The notes below the pieces were generated by a model. It was not told the origin of the DNA. It made no database searches and saw only the letters and a list, made by a program, of their open reading frames with translations. 64,000 nt of DNA from Limnohabitans sp. Jir72 (GTDB lineage: Bacteria; Pseudomonadota; Gammaproteobacteria; Burkholderiales; Burkholderiaceae_C), in contig NZ_NESC01000002.1 of assembly GCF_003063575.1 (NCBI RefSeq), positions 1 through 64,000 on the forward strand, given 5' to 3'. The position numbers and the translations under genes were made by a program. Below, piece after piece: positions 51,179 through 60,748 of the stretch. Position 1 is the first letter of the stretch; every line of letters begins with the position of its first letter.

Positions 51179-52150
51179 ATGAGTGAAATTGACCGGCTCT
51201 ACAGCTACAGAACCCTCCTGACAGGGCGACGGGCCGTTCCACGCCATGAAATCCTATCGAAACTTGAAATCTCATTGGCTACGTTCAAGCGGGACTTGGC
51301 CAAGCTCCGTGACAGACTCAATATCCCAATCGTTTTCGATCGGGATCTGGGGGGCTACAAACTGGAGGTAGCCGACTCCCGCGAAGAACTACCTGGCCTT
51401 TGGTTTAGTCAGGAGGAAATCCTCGCTCTACTGACGATTCAAAACATGATCGGACAGCTCGAGCCGGGAATCTTGGGGCCGAAACTAAAGCCACTACAAA
51501 AGCGACTGGACGAGATGCTGACCAGTCAAGGATTGAGCTCACAAACATTGGCCCAACGAGTGAGATTGGTTCATGCTGGCAAACGACGACTTCAACTCAA
51601 ATGCTTCGAAATTGTGGCGAAAGCCACGATCGAACGGCTCCAACTAAAGATCACACATTTCAATCGCCAAAGTGGTGAAACGCTACAACGCGTCATCTCC
51701 CCACAGCAACTCATTCATTATCGAGATAACTGGTACGTAGACGCCTGGTGTCATCTTCGTAAAGGACTCAGAAGTTTTGCAGTGGATGCAATTGCTGAGT
51801 GCGAACTACTTGAAGACGAGGCAAAGGAATTCGATCCTGAGATGGTTCGCGAGAACATGCAAGAGGGATACGGGATTTTTGGTGGTAAGGTGAAAGATTG
51901 GGCAAAACTGAAATTCTCTCCGGAGAGATCAAGGTGGGTTCAGTTCGAAGAATGGCATCCAGATCAACGCAAGGCAATCAACAGTGATGGTTCCGTTGTG
52001 ATGGAAATTCCATACTCCGACGAGAGAGAAATACTTGGGGACATTTTGAGATATGGCTCAGATGTAGAGGTTCTCTCTCCCCCGCATCTCCGAACCAGCG
52101 TGTTAATGGCTGTCGAAAAAATGAAGACTCGATATGAGTCATACAAATAA
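51179..52150 (+). CDS. WYL-domain transcriptional regulator
   Basis: A 323-residue regulator. N-terminal winged helix-turn-helix (residues 18-60: AVPRHEILSKLEISLATFKR), central WYL domain with the signature NWYVDAWCHL (185-187 read W-Y-V) and RSFAVDAI, and a C-terminal WCX-like domain. The start at 51179 (MSEIDRLYSYRTLL) is chosen; the longer frame overlaps the small upstream gene. WYL regulators of this layout (BrxR/CapW type) often control defence systems and sense a ligand or nucleic acid. It sits 15 bp upstream of zorA and probably binds the repeat array. Confidence 0.87.
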   Translation: MSEIDRLYSYRTLLTGRRAVPRHEILSKLEISLATFKRDLAKLRDRLNIPIVFDRDLGGYKLEVADSREELPGLWFSQEEILALLTIQNMIGQLEPGILGPKLKPLQKRLDEMLTSQGLSSQTLAQRVRLVHAGKRRLQLKCFEIVAKATIERLQLKITHFNRQSGETLQRVISPQQLIHYRDNWYVDAWCHLRKGLRSFAVDAIAECELLEDEAKEFDPEMVRENMQEGYGIFGGKVKDWAKLKFSPERSRWVQFEEWHPDQRKAINSDGSVVMEIPYSDEREILGDILRYGSDVEVLSPPHLRTSVLMAVEKMKTRYESYK

Positions 52151-52165
52151 GAAAACGGACTCGCG

Positions 52166-54544
52166 ATGATTGAACAATTGATCCCGTACCTCCAAAGCTG
52201 GGGACACCATGCTCTTACATTGGCGCTGGTATCCATACTTGTCTACTTCGCCTACACATTCGCACGAGATTTTTATAAACCCGGCAAAAAAGTCGCTGCA
52301 GATTTGGCACTGGCACTAGCCAAACTTCGTGAAATCAAATCTCAAGGCGATTACACAGATCTTGATGGCATTCGTGAGAATGCAATGGTCAGTGCAACGC
52401 TGAAGTCCTGCTGGGATGAATTTAGCGACACCTTGCATGGTCAAAAAAAGGCCGATTCCCAAGGTGTCATGCAGGTCAATCGCTATCGAGCAACAGCTCT
52501 AGCCAATAGCTTCTTCACCGAACAGATCGTTATATCAACTCCACTTAAAGCAGAGTTCTTTAAACATCTGCCGGGCATTCTCACTGGCATCGGCATCATC
52601 GGAACATTCCTAGGATTGATTCTTGGACTGTTCACATTTGATGTCTCAAAGGATGCCGATCAGGTGCGAAATAGCCTACGCAATCTTCTTTCAAGTGTCG
52701 GCAATGCATTCATCGTGTCGCTGACAGCTATCGGAATGGCCATGTGGATCACGTGGCTTGAAAAAAGAGCAATCAACGGACTCTACACAGAATTAGATGA
52801 GCTTTGCGGGTTGATAGACAGCCTCTTTGAGGCTGGCGCAGGCGAAGAATATCTTCAGCGCCTTGTGGATGCTTCTGAAACATCTGCCACCCAAGCGATG
52901 CAGATGAAAGAGTCGATAGTTACCGATTTGAAGCAGGTTCTAACTGAGCTTACAAATCAGCAGATTGCGACGATGACTGCAACTAGTCAACAACTGTCGC
53001 AATCAATCGGCGACAGCATCACTCAAGGGTTGGTGGATCCTTTAACAAGAATTTCTGAGGCAGTTCAGACGGTTGGGAATAGTCAGGGTGAAGGTGTTAC
53101 CAAGCTTCTGACCGATGTCATGAGCCGTTTCGTGACGGAAATGGACGGAATGTTTGGCTCCCAGATGCGGGGAATGAATGAAATGCTGGTGCAGACAGCC
53201 AGCACTATTCAAGATGCTTCACAGCGCTTTGAACAACTTGCCAACCAAATTCAGCAAGCAGGTAGTGGAGCAGCAGATGCAATGTCCAAGAGAGTGGAAG
53301 AGGCGTTGCTCAACATGCAAAATGCTCAAGCGAGTTCTAACGAGCAAATGCGAATGTTTGTGGAGCAACTCAAGCAAAACATTACTCAAGGCCAATCAGA
53401 GTCCTCTGAGCTCACCAAAAATCTTGTGAAGGAATTGAGCGAGTCCACGACAGCGTTGGTTCGCAGCCTCCAAGATCAATCCAACAGTGCCCAAAGCGCT
53501 CACGATGACAGACAAAAAGAGCGCGATGAGCAGATGAATCGCCTGCTTGAGCACTTGAAAGAAAACATTTCGAACACACAAGCAGAGTCCGCAAACGCAA
53601 CAACACAACTGCTTGGTAAGTTGGGTGAATCAACTGAGAAATTGGTCAAGCAACTAGAAGATCAGACCGAGAAGGCTCGACAAGAACAAGTTCAACGGAG
53701 TGCTCAACAAGACGCAAGCACCGCCGAATTGCTCGACAACCTTAAGAAGCACTTCCAAAGCGCGCAAAGCGAGACAGCGTCCTCAACTTCCGCGCTGCTT
53801 ACTCAACTGGGTGAGGCCACTCAAAATCTGGTCAAGAGCCTACAAGATCAAGGCAACCAGGCTCAACTTGATCACACACAGCGCATGGCCGACCTGGTGG
53901 AAAAGATCACTACCGTCCTTGGCCAAAATCACGCGCAAGTATCACGACTCACAGAGGTCGTTACCGAGTCCAGCAACGCCATGCGTGACTCCATCGGTCG
54001 CCTGCAAACGAGCACCAATTCGAACATCGAGAAGATGGGCACAGGAGCCGAGATGCTTCATGGTGCATCGGTCAGACTCACCGAGAACTTGTCGGCCGTC
54101 AAGGCATCCACCGAAGGTTTGGGCGCAAACGCAAAACAATTGGTTGACGCCTCGAGCAACTTGTCTAACGCCCTATCTGCAATGCAGCACGCTCTTGGCG
54201 ATCAAAAGTCTGTACGCGATGCCATTGGAATGATGGTGGCGGACTTGAAAAATACGGTCGAGAACGCGAAGAAAGACGCAAAGCTCACTACCGAACTGGT
54301 CGCCAACCTTGAACGTGCCAGTGGACAACTTCAAAAAGCCCAGACAGATGCAGGCAAGTATCTGAGTGGAATCTCTGAAGTCTTGGCAAAAGTTCATTCG
54401 GAATTTGCCACTCAGCTCAAAGCGACTTTGAACGAAGGCAATAAAGCCTTCCAGTCTGAGCTGGCGCAAGCTACAAGTCACCTGAAGGGCGCAATTCAAG
54501 ATCTGGGCGATGTCCTGGATTCTTTGCCCTCAAGCTCAAAGTAA
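52166..54544 (+). CDS. zorA: Zorya motor subunit ZorA
   Basis: MotA/TolQ/ExbB-type inner-membrane proton channel subunit of 792 residues. Membrane segments are at about 14-34, 133-156 and 178-198, including GIGIIGTFLGLILGLF, the ExbB/MotA signature. The long cytoplasmic tail (about 210-790) is a helical coiled-coil rod, the feature of ZorA that transmits phage detection to the effectors. It contains three tandem 62-residue repeats (about 398-583) with LKxNI...SLQDQ phasing. zorB follows after 10 bp. No catalytic activity is expected; it forms a motor with ZorB. Confidence 0.93.
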   Translation: MIEQLIPYLQSWGHHALTLALVSILVYFAYTFARDFYKPGKKVAADLALALAKLREIKSQGDYTDLDGIRENAMVSATLKSCWDEFSDTLHGQKKADSQGVMQVNRYRATALANSFFTEQIVISTPLKAEFFKHLPGILTGIGIIGTFLGLILGLFTFDVSKDADQVRNSLRNLLSSVGNAFIVSLTAIGMAMWITWLEKRAINGLYTELDELCGLIDSLFEAGAGEEYLQRLVDASETSATQAMQMKESIVTDLKQVLTELTNQQIATMTATSQQLSQSIGDSITQGLVDPLTRISEAVQTVGNSQGEGVTKLLTDVMSRFVTEMDGMFGSQMRGMNEMLVQTASTIQDASQRFEQLANQIQQAGSGAADAMSKRVEEALLNMQNAQASSNEQMRMFVEQLKQNITQGQSESSELTKNLVKELSESTTALVRSLQDQSNSAQSAHDDRQKERDEQMNRLLEHLKENISNTQAESANATTQLLGKLGESTEKLVKQLEDQTEKARQEQVQRSAQQDASTAELLDNLKKHFQSAQSETASSTSALLTQLGEATQNLVKSLQDQGNQAQLDHTQRMADLVEKITTVLGQNHAQVSRLTEVVTESSNAMRDSIGRLQTSTNSNIEKMGTGAEMLHGASVRLTENLSAVKASTEGLGANAKQLVDASSNLSNALSAMQHALGDQKSVRDAIGMMVADLKNTVENAKKDAKLTTELVANLERASGQLQKAQTDAGKYLSGISEVLAKVHSEFATQLKATLNEGNKAFQSELAQATSHLKGAIQDLGDVLDSLPSSSK

Positions 54545-54554
54545 GCGCTAGAGC

Positions 54555-55349
54555 ATGTTCGGAATTACCAAGAATGCTAACGCGCAAAAGAAGCGCGAAG
54601 ACGGAGAGAAACCTTTTTGGATTTCTTTCTCCGATCTAATGTCTTCGCTCATGGTCTTGTTTTTGATTTCTATGACCGTTGCTTTACTTGCTGTGACGAA
54701 TGAACCAGACATTGCAGCAAAAGAGGAAGCGGAACGATCGCAAGCAATCAAGGACTTCATGGTCGAGATTGAGCAGATTTTGACTGCGCAAGAATTCAGC
54801 GGAGTACGAGTGGATGGGACCACCATTGACTTCGGCGTCCGTGGAACCTTCGAGAAAGAGGGGCAAAACACCCTCTCGCAGCAACAAAGTCAAATGCTCA
54901 GAAGCTTTACCCCCAAATTACTGGAGAAGCTGCGCACAACTGATGCTGGGAAAATTTGGTTTAAACGCGCAGTTGTTGAGGGCTACGCCAGTAAAACAGG
55001 CACGTACCTCTTTAACTTGAACCTGAGCCTTGAGCGCAGCCAGCGCGTTTTATGTGAGCTCCTGCGCGAGCCATCAAACCCAACCGAGAAACCTTTCACT
55101 TCCGAAGACAGAAAACTCATTGCAACGAAGTTCTTTGTTGGTGGAGCATCTTTTAACTCCCTTAGATCCGGAGGAGGCGCTCAAAGCCGAAGAATTGAGT
55201 TCAAACTGGAATTCAGAACGCGACAGGAAAAACTTGCCGAAGAAAGCACACCTGCCCCCAAGTTAGACGATGCAGAATTGACCAATGCATTGAATCCGAA
55301 AGAGAAATGTCCGATTTTCGATCGCTCAATGAGCTCGAACATCTCTTAA
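54555..55349 (+). CDS. zorB: Zorya motor subunit ZorB
   Basis: MotB-like protein of 264 residues. One N-terminal transmembrane helix (22-46) contains the essential proton-carrying acid Asp27 in WISFSDLMSSLMVLF. A periplasmic OmpA/MotB peptidoglycan-binding domain (about 105-225) carries VVEGYASKTGTYLFNLNLSL and ERSQRVL. It anchors the ZorA-ZorB motor to the cell wall. Its 3' end overlaps zorC by 43 bp, so the genes are translationally coupled. Confidence 0.93.
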   Translation: MFGITKNANAQKKREDGEKPFWISFSDLMSSLMVLFLISMTVALLAVTNEPDIAAKEEAERSQAIKDFMVEIEQILTAQEFSGVRVDGTTIDFGVRGTFEKEGQNTLSQQQSQMLRSFTPKLLEKLRTTDAGKIWFKRAVVEGYASKTGTYLFNLNLSLERSQRVLCELLREPSNPTEKPFTSEDRKLIATKFFVGGASFNSLRSGGGAQSRRIEFKLEFRTRQEKLAEESTPAPKLDDAELTNALNPKEKCPIFDRSMSSNIS

Positions 55350-56986
55350 AAGAGCAGTTCGATCCTCGATTGATTCTCCATGGGGTGACCTTTGGGGACC
55401 CTCGAGTCATGTCCAAAGTTCTCAAAGAGATCAAGCGTGACCTGGGCGGTAGCGAGGGTCGCCCTTCAGAAGACGTTCTCATCAAGGCCATTCGGAAATT
55501 TGAGACTCAAGGTGACACAGACACATTCACTGAACTGAAATATGTCTGCTATGGCGCAGAGACCCCAGTTGGCCCCAAAAAATACAGACTCATTGAAGAC
55601 AAAGAAACCTTCGAGCTCTTACTGAAAGCTGTAGAGAAACGAAATAGCAAGCAACTTCGCCGTTGCTTTCAAGGACTGCTGTCAAGCTACTTTCGATTTG
55701 ATCCTAAAGAGCCTACCAATCAACAAGGATCTGAAAATTGGGCTCAACTTAAAGGCTTTTTGAAGAAGAAGCTTTCCCCGATTTATCAGTCCTCAAAGGA
55801 ACGAGGCGTAATCCCTGATTGGCTATCCACTCTGTATGAGCACAAGAATCTCCTGGAAGAGAATCCATGCAAGCGATATGCCGACTCATTGACAAGGGGC
55901 AGCACACAGGAGCTCAAAGAGGTCTGCGAAGGGCTGGGAATTGAATCTTCTTCATGGGTTTGGAATGAAGCCTTCCTAGCCTATGTACAGACTGTTTGTG
56001 CCATGCGTGACGAGCCTTTCGTTGGCCACCTCAATGGTGTGCTCGAGCTTGTTAATGGGAAGGGACAAATCCATCTCCCTGAGGCGATGGCAATTGAAGC
56101 CACAGCTCATTGCGTGATCCGTTACTCAAAATCTGCCAGCACCATAGAGCATCCGTATCTACGAGATACCTGCGTCCGAAGAATTGGCAATCCAATGCTG
56201 GAGCAGACCAAATGGGATGCATTTGTCGATCATGAGCCTGCCCGGCAAATGGTCACCAGTTGGCTCAAGCAACAACTGATCAAAGACTTCTTTGAGCTAT
56301 TGGCACAAGATGGAGCTGCGGATATTCGCAGGCTGAACTATTGGCTGAAATGGGAAAAGCACATCACAGAGATGTGGTTCTACTTGGGAGAGATGGCCTT
56401 TAGGGACCAAAGGACTGCATTTAAAGACGTCCGAGAGCGGATGGGTGGATCTATTCGCCAACTTGAAGAACCGAGCAGGCCTGAGAACAACGCATTTGTC
56501 ATGCGCATTGGCGAGTATTTGGTCATCGAGTTTTCTACCAAGAACAATGCAATGTTCATCTATCAGGCAGATCAAGCGTCACCTGATATGAAGTACACCT
56601 ATCGCACGACCCCTCGACTTAAAAATCTGAAGGGGTCACTTGGAAAGCACTCTCACATGGGTAGTTGGGAGAGCTCGTTTGATCATGTCCTCAGACGCAG
56701 GCTTAGCCAATCGGTACCTGCGGCGACCAGCCAAACCCCTATCTACCGCTCCACCTCATCGCAGCCAACACCGCCCCCAACCCCAGCGTCTGGGGTATTG
56801 CCGCTCAACATGAGCGAGCTCAGAACTGTGGTTGATGTTTCCAAGGCAAGAATTGAAGACTACAGAGCCAAGCAAGGCAATCTTTGGGTGACATTGACGG
56901 ACAGGTCACAAGACCCAGGCCTAGCAACTTACTTGGAGCGTCGTGGCTTCAAGTACGTGGCTGGTAGAGGCTACTGGATCAAATAA
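55307..56986 (+). CDS. zorC: Zorya protein ZorC (EH-signature protein)
   Basis: A 559-residue cytoplasmic protein found only in type I Zorya loci. It carries the helical EH_Signature region (about residues 250-420, with LKWEKHITEMWFYLGEMAFR), and a Pro/Ser/Thr-rich linker (TSSQPTPPPTPASGV) leading to a small C-terminal domain (GLATYLERRGFKYVAGRGYW). Known ZorC proteins bind DNA and act downstream of the ZorAB motor. The ATG at 55307 lies inside zorB. Its presence, and the absence of an HNH ZorE, sets the locus as type I. Confidence 0.9.
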   Translation: MSDFRSLNELEHLLKEQFDPRLILHGVTFGDPRVMSKVLKEIKRDLGGSEGRPSEDVLIKAIRKFETQGDTDTFTELKYVCYGAETPVGPKKYRLIEDKETFELLLKAVEKRNSKQLRRCFQGLLSSYFRFDPKEPTNQQGSENWAQLKGFLKKKLSPIYQSSKERGVIPDWLSTLYEHKNLLEENPCKRYADSLTRGSTQELKEVCEGLGIESSSWVWNEAFLAYVQTVCAMRDEPFVGHLNGVLELVNGKGQIHLPEAMAIEATAHCVIRYSKSASTIEHPYLRDTCVRRIGNPMLEQTKWDAFVDHEPARQMVTSWLKQQLIKDFFELLAQDGAADIRRLNYWLKWEKHITEMWFYLGEMAFRDQRTAFKDVRERMGGSIRQLEEPSRPENNAFVMRIGEYLVIEFSTKNNAMFIYQADQASPDMKYTYRTTPRLKNLKGSLGKHSHMGSWESSFDHVLRRRLSQSVPAATSQTPIYRSTSSQPTPPPTPASGVLPLNMSELRTVVDVSKARIEDYRAKQGNLWVTLTDRSQDPGLATYLERRGFKYVAGRGYWIK

Positions 56987-56989
56987 ACA

Positions 56990-59900
56990 ATGAGCCTCTT
57001 TGATAAGCTTTTCAGCTCAAAATCCCTCAAGGGAGCGACTCCTGTTGAGTCGAATGCAGTTCGGCTGCATTTCGGCCATGAGGGGATTAAGTACGAATTC
57101 ACCGCAAATCCTGTGGCGATTTCAAACGGCTTTGAATCCGCTAATGAGACGGTTACCGATCAAGCTCGACGACTTTCCCAGTTGGCAACAGAAGGGCTTG
57201 CCAGCCAACGTGAAAATGAATTCTCGATCTGCTGGGACTCTGTGTATCAACTGCTTGCTGATGAAGACTTTGCAAGTTATGTCGCCCCTCTGGGGATACC
57301 GGGCTATACGTCTGCTGTCCCGAAGTTGAAAAATTCAGGGGCACTCCTCGACCCCTCTTTTTCAATTCTTCTGGAGGAATGGGTGGACTCGGATGGTCTT
57401 CCACTCACATCGCAACCGAAATTGGAAGGCAAAGTGCTTCGCTCTCGTGATGGGGCGTATCTTCTCAAACCTCTAGTCGCAGAACTCTTAGATGAGTTGC
57501 AAGCGTTTCATGCCGTCCCAGCTGAGAAACGCGATCAAAAATTCAAAGAAATCCAGTACGGGAAAATCAGACGACTCGCTTTTGACACTTGCGCTCCGGT
57601 TTCTGACTACGTCTCCAAGACGATCGTTCTTACCCCAGAGAAACTGAAACTGGAGATCGAAAAGCGTGGTGAAGCAAATGATCGTGTGATTGAAATTTGC
57701 CCTACGTTTGAAGATGCGCCGCCTGACTGGATCTCCATTTTTGACAGATTCCCTCTAAGCGACACCTACGAGGTCCCAGACGGCTTGTCTGTCACACGAA
57801 TTGTGCTCACGCCAGAGGTAAAGACTGTCTTAGATGAAGTCAAGAAAATGCCCGCCCGAAGGGTTTCTGGTGCTCGTGCTGAGGCTTTCGTGCGCAACCC
57901 ATTTTCTTTGCTTGGAGAAGAAGCTGGAAAAGTATTGAGCCCTGAGGACGTTGAGTCACAGCTAACAAAGGCGGGGATCAGCTTTGCGCAGTTCACCCCG
58001 CATGCTGAGTTCGGCGAGTTCGGTGAAATTACACGCGTAGGCATCCTCATCAATGATCTTTCCAGACCTGATGCATCCGCTGCTATTTATTGGTTTGACT
58101 CTCCAAGTGAGTTGAATCGCTTCATCCACAAGGCCACCACAAGTCATCAATCAAATGCCCATTCGTTTGCCTGGATGAGGTACGACTTGGAGGTCATTGG
58201 GGACACGCTGGACCACATAGATCAGTTGAGCACATGGCTTGATGCATGGAGCTCTCCAGAACTGTGGACTGCATCGGAAGTCCTTGATCTTAGTCATTAC
58301 TCCGATCGAATCGAGTCTATTGGCTTCGAGAAGCCATTCATCGTTCCCGTCATCTCAAAGAAGAATAATGAAAACGGCTGGTTCGATGAGAACATCACAA
58401 CTGGACTGGCTTCTGTTGATGAAAAAACGGGACAGGTCACGATAGTTTCCTTCCCATTCAAAAACATTCTTCCACTGCATCAAGCCGTTGAAGAAGCAAT
58501 CCGAAGCAACAAAACACACGTACAGGTTGTTGGATTCAAGGATCCCGTCCCGCTTTACGACGCACAGATGGCGTTGAAAGATCTCAAGGCAGCTCGCGAG
58601 GACTTGAAGGAAAAGAAGTTCAAACCTCCATCCAAGAACATTAAGAAGCCAAGCTCTCCCAAGAAACGCTTGGTCATCAAGCGCAACCTTGAGGACATTG
58701 ATTACACAGAGAACAGAGCTGACGCCCTGACCATGGCTGAAGGTACGAAACCAGTGCTCCCTTCCGCTTTGCTGCCTACGGTTGAACTCAAGGAACACCA
58801 GCATTCCGGGGTAGCTTGGCTTCAACATCTGTGGAAGCTATCCCCTCAGCAGTGTCGGGGGACTGTTCTTGCTGATGATATGGGCCTCGGCAAGACCTTG
58901 CAGTTGCTTACGTTCATTGTTTCAGCGTTTGAGGCAGACCCAGATTTACCCCCCGCGCTTGTTGTTGCTCCTGTCGCGCTACTTGAAAACTGGCAAAACG
59001 AGCTAGAACGCTTCTTCCAGCCGGGCACACTTCCAACTCTTCTGTTGTACGGGTCCACCTTGAAGCAACTGCGTGTTGCCAAAAATGAGATCGATGCAAC
59101 GTTAAAGGCTGAGGGCGTTACACGGCTCCTGAAAAAAGGGTGGATTGGCAACAACAAGCTGGTGCTGACCACATATGAGACGATGCGCGACCTTGAGTTC
59201 GCTCTTGCCAGTCAACCCTGGTCGGTCATGGTCTGTGATGAGGCGCAGAAGATCAAAACGCCTGCAGCTTTAGTTACCCGCTCCGCCAAAAAACAGAAGG
59301 TCCGATTCCGCATCGCTTGCACCGGGACGCCTGTTGAGAACACATTGGCTGATCTCTGGTGTCTATTTGACTTTGTTCAGCCAGGGATGCTCGGCGCACT
59401 CAATTTCTTCTCTCGAACATACAGGCAGCCCATCGAAGCGAAGACACATGAGCAACAACTTAAGGTGGAAGAGCTTCGCGAGTTGATTCGTCCGCAGATA
59501 CTTCATCGGAAGAAAACTGACGTTGCCAAGGATCTCCCCGCACCAAACGAAGATCAAGCCTGCAAACTCTTGGCAATGTCAGAGTATCAGCATCGACTCT
59601 ATGAGCGCGCATTGGCAAATCTTCACGAGCAGCGACAGGTCAATCCGTCTGCCCAGCTCCAGGCTTTACAAGCGATTCGGAAAATATGCTCCGATCCGCA
59701 TGGACACGCCGAATCCAACACAAGTAGTGTGTCAATCGATCGCTTACTTAGTGAATCTCCCAAGATGGGTTGGCTAATCAGTCTGCTCAAGGAGCTTGGT
59801 GCCGATCAGAGCGGCAATCACAAAGCAATCATCTTTTGTGAATTCCGTGAGCTCCAGCTAATGCTTCAACGAGTGATCGCGGCCATATTCGGTTTTGCTC

Positions 59901-60292
59901 CGTCAATCGTGAACGGCGACACTTCTGCCGATCCACGAGCAAATGAAAATCGCCAGCAATTGATCGATGCGTTCCAAAGAAAATCAGGATTCAATGTCAT
60001 CATCCTCTCTCCCTTGGCTGTGGGTTTTGGAGTGAACATTCAGGCGGCAAATCACGTCATTCATTTCACTAGGACCTGGAATCCAGCCAAAGAAGATCAG
60101 GCGACGGCCAGAGCCTATCGGATTGGACAAACTCGAACCGTCCAGGTCTACTACCCCGGAGTGGTCAGTCCAAAATTCCCTAGCTTCGATGTCCGACTTG
60201 ATGCGCTTCTGAGCAAAAAGCGTGAGCTTGCGTCTGACATGCTGAACGGTTGCAGTGACTTAAAGATTGATGACTTCTCTGAGTTGCTGTAG
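56990..60292 (+). CDS. zorD: Zorya effector ZorD (SNF2-type helicase/nuclease)
   Basis: An 1100-residue protein with an N-terminal ~600-residue region and a C-terminal SNF2 motor: Walker A ADDMGLGKTLQLLTFIV (Lys635), motif II VMVCDEAQKIK (Asp750-Glu751), TGTPVENTLADLWCLFDFV, and motif VI QATARAYRIGQTRTVQV (Arg1041, Arg1044). The protein ends shortly after the helicase C domain. ZorD is the DNA-degrading effector of type I Zorya; I see no separate nuclease motif with confidence in the N-terminal part. It begins 3 bp after zorC. Confidence 0.92.
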   Translation: MSLFDKLFSSKSLKGATPVESNAVRLHFGHEGIKYEFTANPVAISNGFESANETVTDQARRLSQLATEGLASQRENEFSICWDSVYQLLADEDFASYVAPLGIPGYTSAVPKLKNSGALLDPSFSILLEEWVDSDGLPLTSQPKLEGKVLRSRDGAYLLKPLVAELLDELQAFHAVPAEKRDQKFKEIQYGKIRRLAFDTCAPVSDYVSKTIVLTPEKLKLEIEKRGEANDRVIEICPTFEDAPPDWISIFDRFPLSDTYEVPDGLSVTRIVLTPEVKTVLDEVKKMPARRVSGARAEAFVRNPFSLLGEEAGKVLSPEDVESQLTKAGISFAQFTPHAEFGEFGEITRVGILINDLSRPDASAAIYWFDSPSELNRFIHKATTSHQSNAHSFAWMRYDLEVIGDTLDHIDQLSTWLDAWSSPELWTASEVLDLSHYSDRIESIGFEKPFIVPVISKKNNENGWFDENITTGLASVDEKTGQVTIVSFPFKNILPLHQAVEEAIRSNKTHVQVVGFKDPVPLYDAQMALKDLKAAREDLKEKKFKPPSKNIKKPSSPKKRLVIKRNLEDIDYTENRADALTMAEGTKPVLPSALLPTVELKEHQHSGVAWLQHLWKLSPQQCRGTVLADDMGLGKTLQLLTFIVSAFEADPDLPPALVVAPVALLENWQNELERFFQPGTLPTLLLYGSTLKQLRVAKNEIDATLKAEGVTRLLKKGWIGNNKLVLTTYETMRDLEFALASQPWSVMVCDEAQKIKTPAALVTRSAKKQKVRFRIACTGTPVENTLADLWCLFDFVQPGMLGALNFFSRTYRQPIEAKTHEQQLKVEELRELIRPQILHRKKTDVAKDLPAPNEDQACKLLAMSEYQHRLYERALANLHEQRQVNPSAQLQALQAIRKICSDPHGHAESNTSSVSIDRLLSESPKMGWLISLLKELGADQSGNHKAIIFCEFRELQLMLQRVIAAIFGFAPSIVNGDTSADPRANENRQQLIDAFQRKSGFNVIILSPLAVGFGVNIQAANHVIHFTRTWNPAKEDQATARAYRIGQTRTVQVYYPGVVSPKFPSFDVRLDALLSKKRELASDMLNGCSDLKIDDFSELL

Positions 60293-60748
60293 TTACTCAT
60301 ACCCCAATTGCACCTTTTGATCGCTCCAGATCACAGGAATTTCGGATTCACGGCCTCTGATCTGGTGCAGATTCAATGTGACTGGCTGCGATCCATCAAG
60401 AATCGACTCAACGATCTCGGGTGCCAGTCGTGTCATGCGTAGCACTTCGGCCACCCATCCTGGCTCCAGCTTCAGCTTCTTCGCTAGCGCATTTCCGCTT
60501 TCGTATTCGCCCTCATCAATGAGCCTTTTCCAATAGAAAGCCTTCCCAAGTGTTTTCAGCATTGAGTAGTCGATTGAGGTCTTTGACCCCTCTCGTTTTA
60601 CCCCCACTGGCGGTACCAGAACCTTGCTTGTGTGCCGTCTCTTTATCGTCAACGGAATGAAGGTGACCACTCTTCCCGCGTTAATGTATTCACGCCTTTG
60701 ACCGGCCCCTTTGATTTCTGTTCGGCTGGTGTAGTTTTTGTTCTTCAT
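60293..60748 (-). CDS. Recombinase-associated helix-turn-helix protein
   Basis: A 151-residue basic protein with an HTH-like segment ALAKKLKLEPGWVAEVLRMT and a conserved tail (LAPEIVESILDGSQPVTLNL). Such proteins are routinely encoded directly downstream of serine recombinases with a DUF2924 gene. The ATG overlaps the recombinase stop (ATGA, 60745-60748). Its stop codon abuts that of zorD with no spacer, so the two convergent transcripts end tail to tail. It is probably an accessory DNA-binding or directionality factor, unproven. Confidence 0.75.
   Translation of the reverse strand: MKNKNYTSRTEIKGAGQRREYINAGRVVTFIPLTIKRRHTSKVLVPPVGVKREGSKTSIDYSMLKTLGKAFYWKRLIDEGEYESGNALAKKLKLEPGWVAEVLRMTRLAPEIVESILDGSQPVTLNLHQIRGRESEIPVIWSDQKVQLGYE

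Noticed and set aside
52166..60292. DISARM, BREX or type II Zorya
   Set aside because: There is no methyltransferase or PglZ/DrmA homologue, and no HNH ZorE. The MotA/MotB pair, EH-signature protein and SNF2 helicase define type I Zorya.
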